Below, in pieces: positions 1-6,162 of a DNA stretch of 14,768 nucleotides. The first letter of the stretch is position 1. The number at the start of each line of letters is the position of its first letter. The translations under genes were made by a program, and so were the position numbers. Source of the stretch: an uncultured Actinomycetes bacterium (GTDB lineage: Bacteria; Actinomycetota; Actinomycetes; Nanopelagicales; Nanopelagicaceae). The stretch covers positions 1-14,768 of the forward strand of contig CAIZHC010000255.1 of NCBI GenBank assembly GCA_903932705.1, written 5' to 3'. Below the pieces are notes generated by a model that saw only the letters and a list, made by a program, of their open reading frames with translations, searched no databases and was not told the origin of the DNA.

Positions 1-970
1 AACTCGAAAGAGTTAAAACCCTAGTCAAAATTGCACTCACTATCGCAGACATTAATCCAGCGACATGAAGCGAAGGAATGCCGTTGTCGTGAAGTTCTAC
101 AAGGGATGGTTTAAGAAGTTGAGAAGCGCTGGCTAGTTCGTCGATACTTTGGGCAGATTCAATCGCAGCTCGAATAAGTAATGGATTGCGAAGCTGAATG
201 GAAGAAAGATCCATCGCGCGAACAACACCGATTGGTTTCTCGTACTCATCCACCACAACAAGATGATGGACACCGCGCTCAACCATCTGCAGGAATGCAG
301 ATGCCAGAGAAACTTTATTTGAGACAGTAATTAAGGGGAAACTCATCATCGCACCAACTGGTGCATCTAACGCGAATTCTCCCCGACCCACCTTGCTTCT
401 AAAATCGCGATCCGTCACCAGTCCAATTCCCATCGGGGAATCCACGAGCGCAAAAGATTGTTCAGCGCCGGTCATCTTCTCTGCTACTTCGCGAATACTT
501 TGCGTTGCCTTCACCCAGAGAATTTCTCTCATATAGCGAGTTACATTTGATTGCGCATCTGACATTAGAGCGCTTGCTGTAAGACGGTGTCGAGTAATAA
601 GAGTTCCAAAATGACCGAATTTCAGGGAGGTGGGATCTGAAATAAAGCGACGCGGATCGGGCATTCTGTAGCACAAGGTGTCTTCTGAAGTTCGAACTGA
701 ATATTGAGGAGGTAGTCCGGTGAGAACCGAAATGTGTCCAAAGGCATCACCTGAGTGGAGTTCATCTACCACGCTGCCTTTATCAAGCACCTCGACTTTG
801 CCGGTTCTCACAATGTAGAGATGTTCTAACGGTTCTGAACCTGCGGAGACCACGACTGTGCCTTGCGTAAAGTATTCAACTTCGATCTGCGCCGATATCT
901 CTTCTAGGTCAGAATTAGAGAGTGCATTAAATGGAGGTTGTTTGGCAAGGAAATCTACAAACTCTTGCAT
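1..970 (-). CDS. Cyclic-nucleotide-binding / CBS-pair / DUF294 signalling protein (partial, C-terminus outside window)
   Basis: The frame starts at ATG 970 and stays open for 323 codons to the left edge, so the C-terminus is missing. The start is supported by an AGGAG nine bases upstream. Residues ~10-125 form a cyclic-nucleotide-binding fold (LYIVRTGKVEV, then HSGDAFGHISVLTGLP, the phosphate-binding-cassette region). Residues ~150-262 are two CBS domains (ending DEYEKPIGVVRAMDL). From ~265 the sequence resembles the start of a DUF294 putative nucleotidyltransferase. This CNBD-CBS-DUF294 order is a known family, normally around 600 residues, so about half is visible. Such proteins are cytoplasmic and are thought to sense cyclic nucleotides or adenylates; the reaction is not established. 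The cassette lacks the usual conserved Arg of cAMP binders (GLPPQYSVRTSEDT), so ligand specificity is uncertain. It lies 22 nt after the acyltransferase gene and is probably co-transcribed with it. Domain call is firm, function is not. Confidence 0.85.
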   Translation of the reverse strand, partial: MQEFVDFLAKQPPFNALSNSDLEEISAQIEVEYFTQGTVVVSAGSEPLEHLYIVRTGKVEVLDKGSVVDELHSGDAFGHISVLTGLPPQYSVRTSEDTLCYRMPDPRRFISDPTSLKFGHFGTLITRHRLTASALMSDAQSNVTRYMREILWVKATQSIREVAEKMTGAEQSFALVDSPMGIGLVTDRDFRSKVGRGEFALDAPVGAMMSFPLITVSNKVSLASAFLQMVERGVHHLVVVDEYEKPIGVVRAMDLSSIQLRNPLLIRAAIESAQSIDELASASQLLKPSLVELHDNGIPSLHVAGLMSAIVSAILTRVLTLSS

Positions 971-992
971 TTTCGCCCACTCCTATCAAAGA

Positions 993-2033
993 TCAGACCT
1001 CTCTTAGTGAAGCACTTTTTCTAGAACCGCTCAAGAAGCCTTGCAGTGGAACTTCAATGAGATAGAAGCTAATCAAGGCTAGGCAGAGAACAATTCCGAA
1101 AATCTCCGCGACATGATCATGGGGGTTGAGATTCTTCTTGTAGTACAGGAAGATCACTGGCATATGCCAGATATAAATGGAGTACGAAAGCACTCCTAGG
1201 GTGCGAAGGGGCTTTGTAGAGAGAACGCCTCGAACGCCTCGAGATAGATACGAAACAGCAGATACTTCTGAATCTAAGAGAAGTATTAGGAGAACTGTCG
1301 AGAGAGCGGCAAGTCCCGGGAATTGGTAACCCACACACGCGGCAACGAGACCGATAAAAATAAGTAGAAATAGAGCCCTGAACCTCTTTACAAAATCACG
1401 TGAGGTTTTGTAGTTAAGTGAAACAACGCAACCGACCAAGATCATCGTAGGGCGAAATAAGGCGAGATTCAGAACTCCATCTTGATTCCACGAATAATCA
1501 GGATAGTTCTTCCACAAAATATAACTCCATACTCCTGCAATCACCACAAGGAGAAATACTGTGAGTACCTTCTTATTAAAGAACTTAAAGAAAAGGATAA
1601 GAGTAATTGGGAAGATGAGATAGAACTGCTCTTCTGCACTTAGGCTCCAGAAGGGACCAAAGAGATCTCCCCAATGTAAGAAATTCTTATAGTAAAAGAG
1701 CGAGGCGACAATTGGCTTGGTATCTCGCGCGGAATTGAAACCAATGACGAGAGTCGCTACGAGCACACTTATTGCCATGATCGGATAGAGCCGAGCAATG
1801 CGTCGACGATAGAAACCGAGTAGGGATCCGCCTTTTGCGACGGTTGCCAGAAGCACTTGAGTAATCAGATAGCCGGAGAGTGTGAAGAAGATATCTACAC
1901 CGAGAAATCCTCGACCATGAAGGTAGCCCACATGGTGCAGAAGCACGACCACAATCGAAAGAGCTCTGATTCCATCTAGCTCCGGGCGATAGGAGATATT
2001 TTTTCCGCGGATCTCTTTAGAAATTCCAAACAT
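993..2033 (-). CDS. Acyltransferase-3 family integral membrane protein (OafA/YrhL-like)
   Basis: 346 residues, hydrophobic throughout, with about ten predicted membrane segments. The N-terminus has the family signature: YRPELDGIRALSI, a His pair in VLLHH (~33-34), then GFLGVDIFFTLSGYLIT. A second family block is FGPFWSLSAEEQFYLIFP (~125-142). Family members move acetyl or other acyl groups from the cytoplasm onto sugars of exported or surface polysaccharide. The length fits the membrane domain alone; there is no C-terminal SGNH esterase-like domain as in OafA, so any second catalytic step would need another protein. Start ATG 2033 has a GGAG about ten bases upstream. It is divergent from the SRPBCC gene and 22 nt upstream of the CNBD/CBS gene. 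The acceptor is unknown; cell-wall polymer or exopolysaccharide decoration is the default inference. Confidence 0.9.
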   Translation of the reverse strand: MFGISKEIRGKNISYRPELDGIRALSIVVVLLHHVGYLHGRGFLGVDIFFTLSGYLITQVLLATVAKGGSLLGFYRRRIARLYPIMAISVLVATLVIGFNSARDTKPIVASLFYYKNFLHWGDLFGPFWSLSAEEQFYLIFPITLILFFKFFNKKVLTVFLLVVIAGVWSYILWKNYPDYSWNQDGVLNLALFRPTMILVGCVVSLNYKTSRDFVKRFRALFLLIFIGLVAACVGYQFPGLAALSTVLLILLLDSEVSAVSYLSRGVRGVLSTKPLRTLGVLSYSIYIWHMPVIFLYYKKNLNPHDHVAEIFGIVLCLALISFYLIEVPLQGFLSGSRKSASLREV

Positions 2034-2120
2034 GACACACGCTCTCCACTAGGACCTGGCAGGTGCCTAAGCGTATTCATGGCTCCCAGTAGATATGCAG
2101 ACTATTGCGAAAAACTATTT

Positions 2121-2140
2121 ACTTAACTTATTAGTTAAGT
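2121..2140. promoter_or_regulatory. Perfect inverted repeat, candidate operator at the SRPBCC promoter
   Basis: ACTTAACT and AGTTAAGT form two perfect 8-base arms around a TATT spacer. The element lies 34 bases before the SRPBCC start codon, in the 140-bp gap between divergent genes. A possible -35 (TTGCGA, 2105-2110) and -10 (TATTAG, 2129-2134; 18-base spacing) would put the repeat over the -10, as expected for a repressor site. Too AT-rich for a terminator stem. Dyads of this kind are typical of ArsR, MarR or TetR dimers; no such regulator is encoded in this window. Confidence 0.5.
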
Positions 2141-2173
2141 GTATTTTTCAATCCCAACCCGAAAGGATCACAA

Positions 2174-2620
2174 ATGGCGCAACTACTAATTTCGCAGGTT
2201 ATTGAGGCACCAGCCGAGGCCGTCTGGCCCTGGATTGCCGACATCACAAAGCATGGTGACTGGTCCCCTAAGCCATATACCGTGAAACTCACCTCGGGCA
2301 GTGCTGGCGAGGTCGGAAGTAAATATAGCTCTGTGGGTTTTGTCCCTCCCTCAGATAAAAATCATAAGAATGAGGTCGAGATTATCGAGGTCGTTCCCCA
2401 TTCAAAGTTCGTATTCCGCGCACACGACGAAAATGGCTACTTCGTAAACACTTTTACTCTTCGTCAATCGGGAAATTCAACTGAGGTGACCTTCCAACAC
2501 GACTTCCCGAAGATGAAGGGGATGGGCCGGATCTTGCTTCCTCTTCTTCTGCCGAGCGTTGGAAAGCGCGATGGCATGGTTCGCCTTGGGCTATTGAAGG
2601 CGAAGGCTGAAGGCAAATAG
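2174..2620 (+). CDS. SRPBCC (START/polyketide-cyclase-like) family protein
   Basis: 148 residues, the normal size for a single SRPBCC helix-grip domain. The beginning is typical: QVIEAPAEAVWPWIADITKHGDWSP (beta strand, then the two short helices with a Trp-x-Trp). The middle EVEIIEVVPHSKFVFRAHD gives the antiparallel strands, and the long C-terminal helix is around residues 115-145. No signal peptide or membrane segment, so cytoplasmic. The start ATG follows AAAGGA with a seven-base gap. The fold binds hydrophobic ligands in a deep pocket, and family members range from cyclases to lipid carriers and stress proteins; nothing here identifies the ligand. A perfect inverted repeat upstream suggests repressor control. 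It stands alone, 73 nt before the copper pair and on the same strand. Confidence 0.8.
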   Translation: MAQLLISQVIEAPAEAVWPWIADITKHGDWSPKPYTVKLTSGSAGEVGSKYSSVGFVPPSDKNHKNEVEIIEVVPHSKFVFRAHDENGYFVNTFTLRQSGNSTEVTFQHDFPKMKGMGRILLPLLLPSVGKRDGMVRLGLLKAKAEGK

Positions 2621-2659
2621 AACCAAGGGTTTTCGCGGCGCAAAGCAGGTCAGATACCA

Positions 2660-2682
2660 TTAGGCATAGATAATTTGCCTAA
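2660..2682. promoter_or_regulatory. Inverted repeat over a possible -10 box upstream of the YcnI/CopCD pair
   Basis: Seven-base arms TTAGGCA (2660-2666) and TGCCTAA (2676-2682) enclose a nine-base centre containing GATAAT (2669-2674), a 5/6 match to a -10 element. No convincing -35 is visible. The right arm runs into the AAGGAG ribosome-binding site at 2681-2686. The position suggests either an operator for a (metal-responsive) regulator or an RNA hairpin that touches the ribosome-binding site. The outer TTAGG/CCTAA resembles the ends of DtxR-type boxes but the spacing is longer, so I do not assign a regulator. Confidence 0.4.
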
Positions 2683-2693
2683 GGAGTTTGAAG

Positions 2694-3215
2694 ATGAAGA
2701 GAGCGCAGAAAGTAGCTCTTCTGGCCTGCTTGATTGCGCTAGTCGGAGTCGCCGCTGCAAGTGCGCACGTGGAATTTAGCCCAGATTCCGTGAAAGCCAA
2801 TAAGAATCAGATCGTGAATTTGAGCGTGCCACACGATTGCACCGCGGCCACCCAAACGACTGAAGTTAAATTTCAACTCCCGACAAGTATCAACACCTCA
2901 ACTTTTGCGCCGGTAGGCGTTTACCAGCATGGAAAATTATTGAAGAGCTGGCAGGAAAAGATTGTTAAATCAGGTGGCCGTTCATACCTCAGCGTCTTTG
3001 GTCCAGCAATCACAACCGGACCCGATGGCGGCAAGAACTCCGCAGATATCAAATTCAAAATAACTCCAACAGGCGCTAAAGGTTCGCAGCTCAAGTTTCC
3101 TGCTCTCCAAAGCTGTACGAAGGGATTGAGCGTAAGTTGGATTCAGCCGCGTCCCGCCGATGGTTCAGATCCCGCAGAGTCAGCAACTCCAGTCCCCGTA
3201 CTTAACCTCAACTAA
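2694..3215 (+). CDS. ycnI: DUF1775/YcnI-family secreted copper-binding protein
   Basis: 173 residues from ATG 2694, which lies seven bases after AAGGAG (2681-2686). An in-frame TTG at 2688 is only one base from that site and is rejected as the start. A signal peptide (residues 1-24, ending AAASA) leaves a mature protein beginning with His25 (HVEFSPDSV). In YcnI this N-terminal His forms part of a copper(II) site together with a Trp; Trp149 (SVSWIQ) is the likely counterpart. The PHDC (Cys49) and QSC (Cys141) cysteines match the actinobacterial version and probably form a disulfide. No C-terminal membrane anchor is visible, unlike some relatives. It is followed 14 nt later by the CopC-CopD fusion, the same pairing as ycnI-ycnJ in Bacillus. 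Role: extracellular copper chaperone or scavenger feeding the transporter. Family call is firm, the exact physiological role is inferred. Confidence 0.9.
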   Translation: MKRAQKVALLACLIALVGVAAASAHVEFSPDSVKANKNQIVNLSVPHDCTAATQTTEVKFQLPTSINTSTFAPVGVYQHGKLLKSWQEKIVKSGGRSYLSVFGPAITTGPDGGKNSADIKFKITPTGAKGSQLKFPALQSCTKGLSVSWIQPRPADGSDPAESATPVPVLNLN

Positions 3216-3229
3216 CTGACCCGAAATCC

Positions 3230-4819
3230 ATGAGACGACTTGCTGTCCCTTCTTCTAAAAACAGTAGGGTCATCTTTTTTCTCGTTTCAATCTTCTCTCT
3301 TCTCCTCGTAAGCCCTGCACCTGCACACGCGCATGCCCAGTTGATCAACACCTATCCCCTGGCTAATTCAGTCTTAACCAAAGCTCCAGCCGACATCACC
3401 CTGACCTGGGGTGAAAAAATCCAGACCAATTCAGATGAGGTTCTGCTAGCCGACTCAACTGGAGCAAAAGTCGTAACTTCATACTCGATGAAACTCGATG
3501 CAACTACTAATCAGAGCACAGTCACACTAACCCCGAGCAAGGTTCTCCCTGCAGGCTCTTATATTGTTTCCTGGAGAGCGGTAAGTCGGGACGGTCACCT
3601 CGTCGGTGGCGCTTATTCATTCGGAGTAAATCAGAAACCTTCGAAAACAACTCAATCTTCTCTTATCTCATACCCGGACAAAATTCTGCAATTTCTCTTC
3701 TGGGCACTTTTGATTCTTGCATTTGGTTCAATCGTTGCCGGTTCATACTTCATCTTTGTCATCACCGCTTTTCTAGGAATTATTATTGCGGGACTTCGCA
3801 TTGTGGTGCTCTCCTCAATTCTCCCAGGTTCATACCTCGACAGCGGATCATCAAAGATCTCACTCCTCGCAATCATTATCTTTGCAGTGCTTTTAATCTC
3901 AGCTATGAACTGGGTCTTAAGCCCAAACAAGACCAAGCGGGAAGAGAAAATTGGTTGGCTTGGCACTTCCCAATTGCTTCTCATCGCACTTCTCTTCAGC
4001 TCACAAGAATTCTTTGAAGGCCACGCACTTGATTTAGCCCATCCCGTTATTTTGCGTTACATCGCCGCAGGACATTTATTCTTTGCGATTACCTGGGCAG
4101 GTTCCGTCTGTGGACTATTACTTCGCCAAACGCGTACACAATTTGAACTAACCCGAAAAATCAATACCGTCAGCATCTTCTGCTTAATCCCACTGGCAAC
4201 CACTCTCACTTTTTACTTAGCAAGACCGATTAATCTCTATTCAAAGTCCAACTGGGCGCTCTTCTTAGCTATCAAAATCATATTTGTAGTGCTCACCTTG
4301 GCACTTGGCGCATTCCATCACCTACGCAGCAAAAAGTTGGCTATTGAAGAAGATTTCGACTTCAAGCGCTCCCTGCGATTTGAATTGGCGACCTTCGCAG
4401 CAATTCTCATTGCGACCGTTACCTTGGTCTCATTCACTCCACCTAAAATATTGGCTGTTGAGGGAATTAATTCAATCTCTCTATCAAATTCATTAGCGCA
4501 GAGAAATTACTCAATTCCACTTACTTTTGATGATGGCCTAAAAGGGACTCTGCTAATCCCAAATCTGACATTGGGTACGCCCTCGAAAATCAGTATCAAC
4601 TTGGATGGCCCAAAGATTCAGAGCGCCAAGAATATGTATATCTATTTCTCAAATGCAGCTCTAAATTTGACCGATATTCAAGTGACTTTAGTTGGGTCGA
4701 ATAACCATTACACCTCAGTTGTTTTACTTCCAGCAAAAGGAAGTTGGCATCTAGATGTCCAGATTTTGCTCGATCCGTTCACGGAGGCTCAAGCAAACTT
4801 CGACACGGTAATAAAGTAG
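3230..4819 (+). CDS. ycnJ: CopC-CopD fusion with YtkA-like C-terminal domain, copper handling membrane protein (YcnJ-like)
   Basis: 529 residues. Signal peptide 1-34 (ending APAHA) exposes a mature N-terminal His35. Residues 35-134 are a CopC domain: HAQLINTYPLANSVL, then SRDGHLVGGAYSFGV with Asp121 and His123. N-terminal His, Asp and His are the Cu(II) ligands of CopC. Residues ~150-410 contain about eight membrane segments of the CopD type, with EGHALDLAH and AAGHLFF supplying His265, His271 and His282 as candidate ligands. After the last helix, residues ~415-529 look like a YtkA-like beta domain (KGSWHLDVQILLDP). This order matches YcnJ, a copper importer. It begins 14 nt after ycnI with only a weak ribosome site, suggesting coupled translation. 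Its stop is two bases from the stop of the convergent FMN_bind-like gene, with no terminator hairpin between. Confidence 0.9.
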   Translation: MRRLAVPSSKNSRVIFFLVSIFSLLLVSPAPAHAHAQLINTYPLANSVLTKAPADITLTWGEKIQTNSDEVLLADSTGAKVVTSYSMKLDATTNQSTVTLTPSKVLPAGSYIVSWRAVSRDGHLVGGAYSFGVNQKPSKTTQSSLISYPDKILQFLFWALLILAFGSIVAGSYFIFVITAFLGIIIAGLRIVVLSSILPGSYLDSGSSKISLLAIIIFAVLLISAMNWVLSPNKTKREEKIGWLGTSQLLLIALLFSSQEFFEGHALDLAHPVILRYIAAGHLFFAITWAGSVCGLLLRQTRTQFELTRKINTVSIFCLIPLATTLTFYLARPINLYSKSNWALFLAIKIIFVVLTLALGAFHHLRSKKLAIEEDFDFKRSLRFELATFAAILIATVTLVSFTPPKILAVEGINSISLSNSLAQRNYSIPLTFDDGLKGTLLIPNLTLGTPSKISINLDGPKIQSAKNMYIYFSNAALNLTDIQVTLVGSNNHYTSVVLLPAKGSWHLDVQILLDPFTEAQANFDTVIK

Positions 4820-4821
4820 TT

Positions 4822-5922
4822 TTACTTCTTTACTAACGTAAATCCGAGTGGGCATTTAACGATAAATGCCTTCAGAGTTTGCTTGGTTGTCACACCTTTA
4901 ACGGTCTTTACGCAGGTAAAGGTCTTTTTAATGACGCTGCCAGGCTTTACAACAATCGCTGCTTCAGTTGGTTTTGGCGTTGCGGTAACGGTGACCGTGA
5001 CTGTTGGGGCGGGTTCAGCTTTGATAGCGGCAGCAGAGGCTTGTGCGTCAACGTAAAGTTGATTTGCTGCAGCGACAACTTTTGCGAAGTAGTCAGCCAT
5101 TTGCTGATTACCTTGGTTAATTACAAATTGCATTTGTTGATTCACCCAAGTGACATAATTCGAGGCATCGACACTGCTTCCACCTGAACTTTGTGAGGTA
5201 GTTTGAAGCCTCGCAAGAGCAGATTGTGCCGAGGCAATCGCGGCGCTTCTGCCTTCGCTACCCGCATTCGCAATTCGACTTATTGCTGTCGAGACCGCAG
5301 TGAAATATGGAGTGAGATTTGCACTCGTAGTACTTCCAGAATATGGAGGTAAGTTGAGAGGGTAATAAACAGGGGGCATCGCCACAGAAGTTGGAATAGC
5401 CGTTGAGGTTGAAACTACAACTGGAACAGTTCCACCACTAGGAGTACCTGAAGTGGAGGTAGATCCTGGTGCGGGAGTTCCTGAAGTCGAAGTGGCAGTT
5501 GGGGTTGGAGCAACAACCACGGATGTCTGACCGATTGTTTCGCCGGCAGCAGCTGCAGCGGCAATTGCTGAAGAGAGCGAGTTAATCCAAGCGGCGGAGA
5601 TCTGGGAGGCCCCACTAACTGCGGTGATTGAAGCGCTCTGAGCTACCAACGCCTCACTCGTCAGTGTCGGAATTGCATAGTTTGCGTAAGAGGCATTTGC
5701 GCCGGTTGGTTGTAGCGGGGTTGCCACGCTGGTGATCTTGTAGACACCGCTGGCGCCATCCACTGTGATTGCCACCTGGACGCTTCCGCCACGTGGGTTT
5801 GCAAATGTTGAACCGGTAAAAGTTACTGGTGTCGCGCTAGCCTGCTGGAGGTGGAGCAATTCCATGACCGAAAGGGCGCCGAGCGCTGATGCCCCGACTA
5901 CCTTCTTAACTCTGGCCTTCAT
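4822..5922 (-). CDS. Secreted FMN_bind-domain-like protein with Ser/Thr/Pro linker and Cys/Lys C-terminal tail
   Basis: 366 residues; ATG 5922 follows AGAGGAG. Signal peptide 1-30 (ending QQASA). Residues ~33-125 read like an FMN_bind domain: FTGSTFANPRGGSVQVAITV, IPTLTSEALVAQSASI, then SGASQIS and a helix (WINSLSSAIAAAA). In this family a Thr of an (S)GAT motif is flavinylated by ApbE; here the motif is SGAS (103-106) and the preceding acidic residue is Ala, so covalent FMN is doubtful. Residues ~138-200 are a low-complexity Thr/Ser/Pro linker with an 11-residue duplication. Residues ~202-303 are helical and Gln/Ala-rich, possibly coiled-coil. The last ~35 residues hold TCVK (Cys337), KCPLGF (Cys357) and many Lys, a tail style I recall from secreted proteins of freshwater actinobacteria. 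No membrane anchor or sortase signal. Role unknown; perhaps an extracytoplasmic electron-transfer or wall-bound protein. Confidence 0.75.
   Translation of the reverse strand: MKARVKKVVGASALGALSVMELLHLQQASATPVTFTGSTFANPRGGSVQVAITVDGASGVYKITSVATPLQPTGANASYANYAIPTLTSEALVAQSASITAVSGASQISAAWINSLSSAIAAAAAAGETIGQTSVVVAPTPTATSTSGTPAPGSTSTSGTPSGGTVPVVVSTSTAIPTSVAMPPVYYPLNLPPYSGSTTSANLTPYFTAVSTAISRIANAGSEGRSAAIASAQSALARLQTTSQSSGGSSVDASNYVTWVNQQMQFVINQGNQQMADYFAKVVAAANQLYVDAQASAAAIKAEPAPTVTVTVTATPKPTEAAIVVKPGSVIKKTFTCVKTVKGVTTKQTLKAFIVKCPLGFTLVKK
5431..5496 (-). repeat. Two 33-bp imperfect tandem units coding an 11-residue linker repeat
   Basis: The linker of the FMN_bind-like protein contains ATSTSGTPAPG followed directly by STSTSGTPSGG (residues 143-164). 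At DNA level the two 33-base units agree at about 21 positions, sharing the core GGAGTWCCTGAAGT read on the plus strand. This looks like an old in-frame duplication in a flexible, possibly glycosylated, extracellular spacer. Confidence 0.6.
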
Positions 5923-6162
5923 GGTGCTCCTCTGGGATTGCCGCTTGATGTGTGCTCACCAAGTGTGGATTGCTGAAACTATACAGAGCCACTCTGCGCA
6001 AAATGTTCAACTTGTCTAATTCCTATGAAACTCTGGGCTTAATCTCAGCCCCGGCGCGACACGAAATAGTCCAACTATCTACTTCCCATAGAACTCTAAA
6101 CCTCTACTTTATCCTTACGTTCAAGTTGGAAATTCCCCTTCCATCTGAACGGAGTTATTCCT
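5923..6162. promoter_or_regulatory. Divergent intergenic region between FMN_bind-like and metalloprotease genes
   Basis: These 240 bases must hold the promoters of both divergent genes. On the minus strand a TATAGT (5983-5978) could be a -10 for the FMN_bind-like gene, but the best -35 (TTGAAC, 6010-6005) is 21 bases away, too far for a standard promoter. No convincing promoter could be picked for the protease. The region carries an imperfect direct repeat, annotated separately, and a weak GGGCT/AGCCC dyad (6035-6051). No RNA gene or plausible small gene was recognised. Confidence 0.45.
6005..6097. repeat. Imperfect ~30-bp direct repeat, 64 bases apart
   Basis: Copy one is 6005-6034 and copy two is 6069-6097. 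They share GT-CAACT, TCTA-TTCC and GAACTCT/AAACTCT blocks in the same order; hand alignment gives about 23 of 30 positions with one gap. Both lie in the region between divergent genes. The copies could be binding sites for a common regulator or the remnant of a local duplication. Confidence 0.4.

Noticed and set aside
2688..2693. TTG start for the YcnI-like gene, two codons upstream
   Set aside because: Only one base separates it from AAGGAG; ATG 2694 has a normal seven-base spacing.
3652..3984. 110-codon open frame on the minus strand
   Set aside because: Antisense to the CopC-CopD membrane region, with no domain or ribosome site.
4815..4830. Terminator between the convergent copper fusion gene and FMN_bind-like gene
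   Set aside because: Only two bases separate the stops and no GC-rich hairpin with a T-run is visible near them.
6035..6051. GGGCT/AGCCC dyad as a terminator
   Set aside because: Only five paired bases, no following T-run, and it lies between divergent genes where no terminator is expected.
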